Notes under the pieces: model-generated
Seen by the model: the letters and a program-made list of their open reading frames with translations, nothing else
What the model was told of the DNA's origin: nothing
The model's database searches: none
Position numbers and translations under genes: made by a program
Assembly (NCBI GenBank): GCA_016858145.1
Contig: JAEHOE010000046.1
Span: forward strand, 310,001 to 374,000
DNA length: 64,000 nt
Direction of reading: 5' to 3'
Origin: Edaphochlamys debaryana
Lineage: Eukaryota; Chlorophyta; Chlorophyceae; Chlamydomonadales
Shown: positions 56,841 through 64,000 of the stretch, piece after piece
How positions within the stretch are numbered: position 1 is the stretch's first letter
Layout of the letters: every line of letters starts with the position of its first letter

Positions 56841-59454
56841 ATGCCGCCCAAGGGCAAAGCTCGGGGCGCGGGGCCCAGAGCGCCGAGCTCGGGCCCTGCT
56901 GCCTCGAGCTCCCCCTCGCTGCTGCCGAGCGGCCTGAGGGCTGCCTTTGTGGACCTGCCGTGCCTCGTGACGAAACTCACAGCCGATACCTCCGCCATCG
57001 CCATCAACACGCTAATAGAGCTGACGCAGCTTGTCGGCCTTCTGGAGCAGGTACCGCTCGATAGCCCTCCCCACGCCGCGGCTATGGCGGAGCTGCTGTC
57101 GACCCAGCCGGACACGGCGAAGGCGGTGCTGAGGCTGCAGGCAGCGGCACTGCGGGAGGGCGGGGAGGCGGAGGGAGCAGCTGCGGGCGGGGGGAGCAGA
57201 GGCGCTGGAGGCGGCGGCGGCAGTCCGTGCGGGAGGCAGCTGTGGGTGACGGCCGCCCAAACCGTGGTGACACGGGTGGTGCGCGCGGGCACCCCGCTGC
57301 CCGCCTCACGCCACGCGCTGACCGTGCTGCGCTTCGTGCGGGCCATGCTGCGGGGTCAGCCCCTGCACGCCCTCAGCCGCCGGCTGGCGGCGGCGGCGGC
57401 GGCGCTGGAGGGCAGGGCTGGCGGCGGCGGCGGTGGCGGCGGGGCAAGGGGACCTGCAGGCGCTGCCACGGCGCCGGCAGCTGTCGACCGGGCCCGCTAC
57501 GCTATGGCCATGCTCACACGCTTCTTGAGCTCCTCAGCACGGGTTCTTCTCAACGACGCCGCCTTTGCCGGCCTGCTGTACCCCGAGGAGGACGCGGGCG
57601 CGCCGCCGCCGGAGCTGGCGGCTGCGGTGGCGGCGGAGCGGGCTGCGGGCGTGGAGGATCTGGCGCGGGGCCTGGCGGAGAGCGGCGTCCTGGAGCACGC
57701 GGCGAGGGTGCTGCTGCTGCTGCAGGCGAGGGGACCGCACGCGGTGCGGCCGCGGGAGGATTCCAACCAGACCCTGCCTGAGGAGGTCGTGCGTATCCTC
57801 ACCACCCTCATCTGGCATGCCAGTGGGCGGGGGCGCAATGGCCGCCTCATCGACTCCCCAGTGCTCGCAGACGGCTCTGCGTGCCCTCCCTGCGTCAGCC
57901 CCACCGCCAGCGCCCGGATCCTCTCCGCCCTGAGCGGCCGCTGCCTGCAGACCGCCGTACTGGTGTACGGTGTGGGCACGCTGCGGCTGGTCGACCGCGG
58001 CCCCACCTACGGCCTGCCGGCGGCGCTGCAGACCGCCGGCCTCGCCATGTGCGAGGTGGGGCAACGCAGCCCCGGCCCTCTCATCCTGGACCTCCTCCGC
58101 CAGCTGGCATCCCGCAGCGCCCTGCCGCCGCCCGGGCCCGGCGCATCCCTGGCGCTGGCCCTGCGCGTGGGCCGGGCGGCGGTGGGGACCCTGGCCGCAG
58201 AGCTGAAACTGCAGTGCCCCCCCGGCGCCGCAACTTCCAACGAAGTCAGCATATTCAACCCACAGGCGGTGGTGCTGCCGCTAGACGCGGAGCCGGAAGA
58301 CTTTACGCTGCTCCTGGCGGCGGCGGCCCTGCGCTGCAGCCGGGGGCTGCTGCCAGTGCAAAACGCAACGCCACAGCAGAGGGAGCGGCGGGAGGAGTGG
58401 TGGCGGCTGGCGGCGGCGGCGCTGGTGCAAGGGGTGCATGTCCTGGACAGCGAGTCCCTCAAGAGGCTGCTCGAACTGGTGACGGAGCCCCTGCTCAAGG
58501 GCGGCCAAGGCCGCTCAGGTGAGGGCCTGGGGCTGGCGGGAGCTGCGGTAGCGCTGATGCTGGCGGATAGGAGCGAGGTTGCATACATGCCTGAATGCAC
58601 AGCCAAGGTCCAGCGGTCAGCGCCCAGCGCCCACTCACTTTACCACGCGTGCACCCAGCCCTTTTGACGCCAGTTACTAGGCGTTGACAGGATCTGAAGG
58701 AGTGCATTCGCCGCCCACCTGCCCTTGAAAGCACCCTCCCCCTCTCGACCTCTCTTCATTGCATCTGTCCTCAAACAACCCACCCGTTCAAACCCAACCC
58801 TCTGTTCTCAGGCTCGGACGCCGTGTGGCTGGACCTGGCGGCGGCGCTGAACAGCGGCCTGCTCAGTGTGTCCACCGCTCTGAGCTTGGTAGCGCTGCGT
58901 CGGCACGATGTGTACGGCTTCATCTCGCTCGAGATGTTCGCCGCCTGCGACCGCGCGGCGGCCACCCGCGACGGGCTCGGCTTCGCCATGCTCGTCACGC
59001 CGCTGCTGGCGTACGGCAATGCGGAGGAAGCGACTCTGCTGCTGGACGTGATCGCGATGCTGGGCGGGCTGTTCAAAAGCGGCTGCGCCGAGCGTCGGCG
59101 TGAGGAGCTGCGCGACCCAGAGATCGTGCGGGCCCTGCAGCCATCAGCAAGGCGGACCGGCGGCCCGTGCGGCAGGCGGCGGCCTCGCTCCTCTCTTTCG
59201 CTGGGGCTTTGGTTGACGGGTACGATAATGAGCCCGCGATAACGGGAGCGGCAGCAGCGGTGCTGGCGGCGGCGGCCAGCGCCGCTGCCGCTGGCTCATC
59301 CGCGTCGGCGCCTGCCGTCGCCGCCGGCGACGCGGCTGCCGCCCTCGGCGCCGCCGCCGCCATGTCTCCTGGTGAGCAGCTGCGAGGGCTGCTGGCCTAC
59401 GCGTCGCAGCTGTGGGGCCTGCCGCTGCCGCCGCCGCTGGCAAGCGGCCGCTGA
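56841..59454 (+). CDS. Tandem family copy 6 (subfamily B), frameshifted in its last exon
   Basis: Exon 1 (56841-58518) is intact: MPPKGKARGAGPRAPSS, LAELLSTQPDTAKAVLRLQA, CVQTAVLVYGVGTLRLVD-type block (here CLQTAVLVYGVGTLRLVD) and REEWWRLAAAALVQGV. After a 293-bp intron, exon 2 opens in frame from 58812 (GSDAVWLDLAAALNSGLLSV, LVTPLLAYGNAEEA) but stops at 59242. Between two GTGCGG landmarks near 59125-59170 it has 35 bases where copy 5 has 39. After that 4-bp loss the expected sequence (RQAAASLLSFAG to ELWGLP-like QLWGLPLPPPLASGR) continues in another frame to 59454. It either makes a protein with an altered C-terminus or is a young pseudogene; a sequencing error is less likely for a 4-bp change in non-repetitive DNA. 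Confidence 0.7.
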
Positions 59455-61356
59455 GGCAGCGGCGGGCTCTGGCGGCCGCTGGGGCGACGGCGGCTGCGCA
59501 CTGCCGCCATGGTTACCTTGTGCGTGGGCGGACGGCGGCTGGGGTCAGAGGAGGGAGCTGCCGCTGGGCGCTCCCAGGTGCGAAGGTAGGGGGCAAGGGC
59601 ACGGGGTTGGGGGGCGTACTGGCCTCATGCCACCGCAGGAGCGGGGCTCGCCGTGCGTGGACTGCACGCCCTGTGCCGGATGCATGTGTGGGATGCGTGA
59701 CGGCGTGAGTCCCGCCCCGGGACCCACCCATCTGCGCGTGGCGGGCTAGCGGCAGAGGTGCTTCGCAGGTTAAGCCTGCCTGGGGACCTGTGTGTGGCGG
59801 TGCAGTGTGTAGCGGCGGTTCTAAGAGACAAGAGCTCCGCGTTGAGGGCCCGAGAGACCGATGCAGGGCAGAGCACGTGGGTGACGTCGGGTGTTGGGCG
59901 GTGCTGGAACTTTGTGATGGACTGAGATACTTAGTTCTGCGCCCGTCTAGTAGGGTGGGGTTGTGGCCGGGCGCTCTGACGGTTGCCACGCGCAGGCACG
60001 TCAGGTGGCAGGCAAGCAAACGTACAAACTGGCAAGCCGCAGCCTCAGGCACTAAACTGTGTGTGCATTTGCCAAGTACCGGTAGGGACAGCCGTGTTGG
60101 GTGGAGATGGGGTAGCAGCCTATTGGGCCTGTGGGTGGGGAGACGAATCCATCGGGCCCAGTAGGACAGAGCAGCGGAAAGGACGGAGGACGGGGGCTGG
60201 CTGGGTTTGTGTATGTTGCGCTGGGTAATATGCCGTGAGTGGGCTCTCCAGAACCTCTTTCTCCCTCAACCATCCCTCCGCCCCTGACGCCACGCACCCC
60301 ACATCATGCTGCGGCTCCAGCCCAGCCAGCTCCGCGCTCGGGGGTGCCGCGCTCGGGGGTGCCGGGGGCTTATGGCGGCGCGGCCGGGGCGGCGGGGGGT
60401 GCCGGGGGGGTTCTGTGCTCGCAGGGGCCGTGCAGCGTAGTCCGGACGACGACGAAGGGGATGCAGCTGAACGCAACTAGGCTGTGCTCTACGCGACAGA
60501 AAGGGGGAGAGGCAGAGCGACAGGCATGGGCAAGGCGGGGGGTGCCGGGGGGGTGCGCACGGGCACGTGTGCGGGCAGGTGCTCGAGCACGTTGCCCCCG
60601 TGGATGCGGACTGTCCCCTTGCGTCTGCACAGGGGATCTTGCTTGAGGTCTCGGGTGAGGATGCGGGTGCTTGCTGGGGTGGTGGGGCCCCGCGCCCCGG
60701 CACAGAGGCCGAGTGGAGGTGTTCACGTCTGGGCCTGCCGCATGATCCTCTCGGCCCTTAGAGAAACAGCCCCGCATACCGATATTGCCCGCCCCCTCCG
60801 TTCATCCGCCCCAGGCTCCCTCCCACTTCTCGGCCGGTTTGCTGTCCGGCGGAGCCCGCGGAGGTTCCATCTCGGCGGCCACCAGAGTGACCAGCGCCGC
60901 ACACGGCCTTTGATCGAGGCAGATCGAGGGGCCTGGGAAGGGCTTCATTGGCTTGGAAGCTGAACCCTCCAACCTGTTTCTTCTCCTTTGCGCCGCCCAC
61001 TTTTGCGGTGGCGGCCCTGCTGCGTGCTGGGGACGATCCGTCGCGGCGGTTTTGGGTACCCAGGGGACGGGGGCGGGTCCGGGCGGCCCCAGATGCGTGT
61101 GCGCGCTGTACCGCATGCGACGATCCCTTAGCGACCTGCGGACTAAGCCGACACCACTTTCAATCCCCTCTCACTCAAGTCGTTGGAGTCAAACCTGGTA
61201 GCAATAGAGCGCCGCAGAGCGCCGACAGCTTGTCAGCATGGCCGCGAGCTCCAGGCTGGGCCCAGGCCTTGGGCATAGTCGCAACACATCCTTTCATGTG
61301 TGCATAACTTAACAGCTCAGGCTTTCAGTTTAGGCCGGCGCTGGTGTTTCCCCGCC
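59455..61356. other. Region between the tandem array and the last gene
   Basis: The first part is the duplicated 3' flank shared with copy 5. Beyond it no exon chain is supported. Near 60335-60420 short GC-rich direct repeats (CGCGCTCGGGGGTGCCG and relatives) occur. Part of 61000-61356 may be promoter or unrecognised 5' exons of the following gene. Confidence 0.4.
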
Positions 61357-64000
61357 ATGCGGGTTTTCGGCGGTACCACTTCCGTCGAGCTGGTGCCACG
61401 CCATGTAATTCCAACAATCAGCAGCACTCAGAGGCATTGTGGATGATCCTGTCCTTGTGTCGCGTGCAGGTTTTGCGCTCGGCGGCAGCGGGATGGGAGC
61501 TGCTCAAGCGAGCGCTGGCCGAGCAAGGGAGCCAGCAGCCAACCTGGAAAGACCTGCTGGAGCTGACTACAGGCGCGGTGGTCTCTGACTCCCTGCGCAG
61601 CGCCCCATCGCCGCTTACGGAGTACCTGACGGCGCTGGAGACCGCCGCCCGAGACCCGCACAGTGCGGTGCCAGCTGACCTCAAGGTACCGTAAAGCTCT
61701 GCTGCTGGTTGCTATGCCCTGTCCCACCACCACGCCCTCCTGAGCGCTCTGGCGTGTTGGGCGCCTGCAGGCACTGCTGGGCGTTGACGCCGCGGACGGA
61801 GCAGCGTTGGCAGCGGCGGCGGGGGCAGCAGCGCACCAGGCGGGCACCCAGGGGGCCAGTAGTCCCATCGACGCCATAGCAGCCTCTCTGGACGGCGTGG
61901 CGGGCAGCCGCTTCAACGTTGTCTACCTTTGTCCCGACGAAGCAGGCCTGCAGCTGCGCGTGCAGATACGCTACGGCGCTGACGACGGCGCGGCCGTGGC
62001 GGCTTCCCTCGCCGGTTGCAGCCGCCGTGTGCAACAGCTCGACGCCGCCCGCACCGTGGTGCTGCTGAGGGCGGATGGGCGCCTGAGCGCTGTGCTGCTG
62101 CGAGAGCGCAAGACGCTGCGGCTGCTGTTCGATGGGGGCCAGGCGTCGTGCACGGCGGACGGGGGCGATGGCGGACGCCTGCCGCCGATGGAGCAGGGCG
62201 TGGTTCACATGGCGACCGACGAGCTCCCGAAGGACTCCGTTGAGGGTAGGGGTGCATGCACATGTATGACAGGTTCAATTCGGAGGCGGCTCTTGTGATG
62301 ATGCTTTGAAGCGCCAAGGAGCTCAGAGCTCCATGCAAGTGCGTGATGGACAACCTACCGGTACCTGCACTGCCGGTACTTGTCCCTGTCCCAACCACTG
62401 TGCTGACGAGGTCTGTCATTTGTGTATCTTCTGTCCCCCATGCACAGAGGTGGCCCTGCAGCAGCTTCTCCACTCGCCGCTTCCCTTGTGCACGTGGGAT
62501 CCCAACGTGTCATGGAGCAGCACGCGGCAAGCGGACTTCGATCATCCTCAGACTCTTTACCGCTGGGAGGCAGTGGGCGACAAGCCTTTGGGCGAGGTTA
62601 TCCGGGAGCACCAGCGCAAGTGCCCCTTCAAGCCGATGCCGGGGTACGGCCGATGCCGGGGTACGGCTGATGCCGGGGTACGGCACCCGCGGGTGCGGTA
62701 TGAACTTCCATGGGGCGCAAGAAAAGAGGAATGTTGCGAGCCCACGGGATAGACCCCCGCTGGCCTTGGCCGCCACAGAGCGAGCCCATGTGTCCCGGGT
62801 TCTTCGGGATTCCTCTGCGGATTAACATTCGCCGTGCCTCCGCGTGCTAGCTGCAGGAGTCATAAGTCTCGGTGTTTGCGTTGCCCCGTGCACCTTGCAG
62901 ATTGATGGTGCCGCTTTACGTCGAGGCCCAAGAGCTCGATTCGGAGCAGGAAGTGGTGGCGCAGCTGGGACCCGCCATCTCGCTCCTGGAGAAGCTGGCC
63001 AAACGCGGAGCGGTGCAGGGGGGGCTGCTCTTCCAAACAGCGCGATGGAGGCGCGGGCCGCCCGCCACCATCTTCAAGGCTGTGCTCGCCTTCTGGCGGA
63101 CGGTGGGCGACCTGCTGGAGGCGCCGGCGGAGAGTGGTGCGGCGTCATTAGCAGCGTCGGATGGTGAGGTCTCTGTCAGCAGCGCCTATAGCGCCTCCCA
63201 TGACGAAAGGGTTGCACCCGAACTGGTGTTGGTTGTCCAGGAGCAGCGGCAGCGGCAGGCTGGCAGCGGCGGCGAGGTCCAGGGGGAGGCGGCGTCAGAG
63301 GCAGCTGCCGCAGCTGCTGCGGCTGGGCGGGCTACCGCCGTCGGCGGCAGGCTGAGAGCCGTGTGCGTGGGGGAGGTCAAGTACCCCGCAGGGCTGACGT
63401 TCGAGGGCGAGCCGGTGGACCTGAAGGACGCGTACGACAACCGAGGGCACCCTCGCCACCGCCAGGCTCGGGAGGTGATCGGCCAGGTACGGAGCGGCAT
63501 GGCTTGAAGCACGTAGCGTAGCGGGGCTGCAGTGATTTCCACACTTTTGCACACTCATCACAGCTTGGAGTCGGCGGCGCCGGGCCTCCGGCCGCGCCTC
63601 TGTTCCCTTGGCTCAACGCGAGCAGCCACCCATGGCAACCAACACCCATGGCAACGTGCTGACGTATGCATGCGCTACCTACGCCCTCGCCTCTGCATGC
63701 AGGTCTTCACCCACCTCCGTGGCCTGCGCGCCTGCCACGGCTTCATCTCATCATCCTGGAACGCGTCCTGGCTGGTCCACGTGCCTTGGGAGGACCGGAG
63801 CCGCATGTTCGTGTCCGCGCCCTTCCCTGCCGACAGAGGGCATGACACGTCCGACTGCGCTACCATGCTGGGCGCGCTGTCCTGGGTGCAGTACGACGCG
63901 CTGTCCTGGGTGCAGTACGACGCGCTCGAGTTCGCGGCCTCCGGTGTGTTCGTGCCGCACGGCCCCCGCATGGCGTGGGGGGTTCCGGGGGCAGCGCCGC
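61357..64000 (+). CDS. PD-(D/E)XK nuclease-like domain protein, 3' end outside the window
   Basis: Proposed exons: 61357-61404 (start MRVFGGTTSVELVPRH, tentative), 61470-61685, 61771-62245, 62448-62643, 62901-63486, 63703 to beyond 64000; phases agree throughout. The N-terminal part contains GWELLKRALAEQGSQQPTW and SRFNVVYLCPDE. The last two exons contain VCVGEVKYP (a likely E-x-K catalytic pair), RHRQAREVIGQVFTHLRG with conserved Gln, and CHGFISSSWNASWLVHV, the pattern of restriction-endonuclease-like domains common in algal and fungal proteins, often fused to a C-terminal protein kinase. Any kinase part would lie beyond the edge. Odd points are a triplicated splice donor at exon 4 and an in-frame 24-bp duplication at 63874-63921. 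The family assignment is from recalled pattern only. Confidence 0.6.
62633..62685 (+). repeat. Triplicated 17-bp unit carrying a splice donor
   Basis: GATGCCGGGGTACGGC is repeated three times with a 17-bp period, placing GT donors at 62644, 62661 and 62678. Only the first joins in phase (phase 2) to the exon at 62901. Confidence 0.85.
63874..63921 (+). repeat. In-frame 24-bp tandem duplication (ALSWVQYD twice)
   Basis: GCGCTGTCCTGGGTGCAGTA followed by CGAC is present twice without any difference, adding eight residues to the nuclease-like protein. Perfect identity indicates a recent event or an assembly slip. Confidence 0.9.

Noticed and set aside
1..64000. CRISPR arrays, bacterial operons or ribosome binding sites
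   Set aside because: Introns, algal-type genes and repeat classes show nuclear eukaryotic DNA; no regularly spaced short repeats of CRISPR type are present.

Overview
This window looks like nuclear DNA of a green alga, most likely Chlamydomonadales (Chlamydomonas/Volvox relatives). It is strongly GC-rich. Genes are split by many GT-AG introns of about 60-1000 bp, and proteins carry long Ala/Gly/Gln-rich insertions. A TGTAA poly(A)-type signal lies downstream of one gene, and the window holds a decayed algal-type LINE. The proteins are those of a eukaryote with Golgi and organelles (COG1, a thiouridylase with an organelle-targeting-like N-terminus). Naming the order rests on recall of family style, not on a search.

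Layout. (1) 468-9338, minus: COG1, a Golgi tethering subunit, reconstructed as 19 exons. Its eighth intron holds a duplicated piece of the 5' end of a gene 8 kb away. (2) 9691-13998, plus: an MnmA/TrmU-type tRNA 2-thiouridylase, head-to-head with COG1. (3) 15007-23078, plus: a very large Egalitarian/EXD1-like protein with repeated winged-helix-like segments, a polyglutamine tract and a 3'-5' exonuclease-like domain that has lost catalytic residues. (4) 23-28.8 kb: gene-poor DNA with a frameshifted LINE 3' end and short tandem repeats. (5) 28848-31199, plus: a pseudokinase. (6) 31.2-35.2 kb: mostly non-coding, with a broken XPG/GEN1-type nuclease fragment on the minus strand.

(7) 35.7-59.5 kb: the main accessory feature, six tandem same-strand paralogues of an uncharacterised Ala/Leu-rich protein of about 660-760 residues. 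All share a phase-1 intron at the same place. Copies 1-3 (subfamily A) share a 5'-flank module ending in a TTAA box. Copies 4-6 (subfamily B) have a different N-terminus, and copies 4 and 6 have upstream sites matching the E2F consensus. Copy 1 has two frame breaks and copy 6 one; copy 2 lost its last residues. Segmental duplications of the 3' flanks, a 717-bp DNA transposon with a matching empty site, and a local tandem duplication show how the array has been remodelled. (8) 61357-64000, plus: the 5' part of a gene with a PD-(D/E)XK nuclease-like domain, running off the window.

Cross-cutting theme: splice sites are duplicated locally in four genes (three acceptor duplications, one triplicated donor). 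All exon models were built by eye from splice consensus, reading phase and recalled family motifs; no alignment or search was run.
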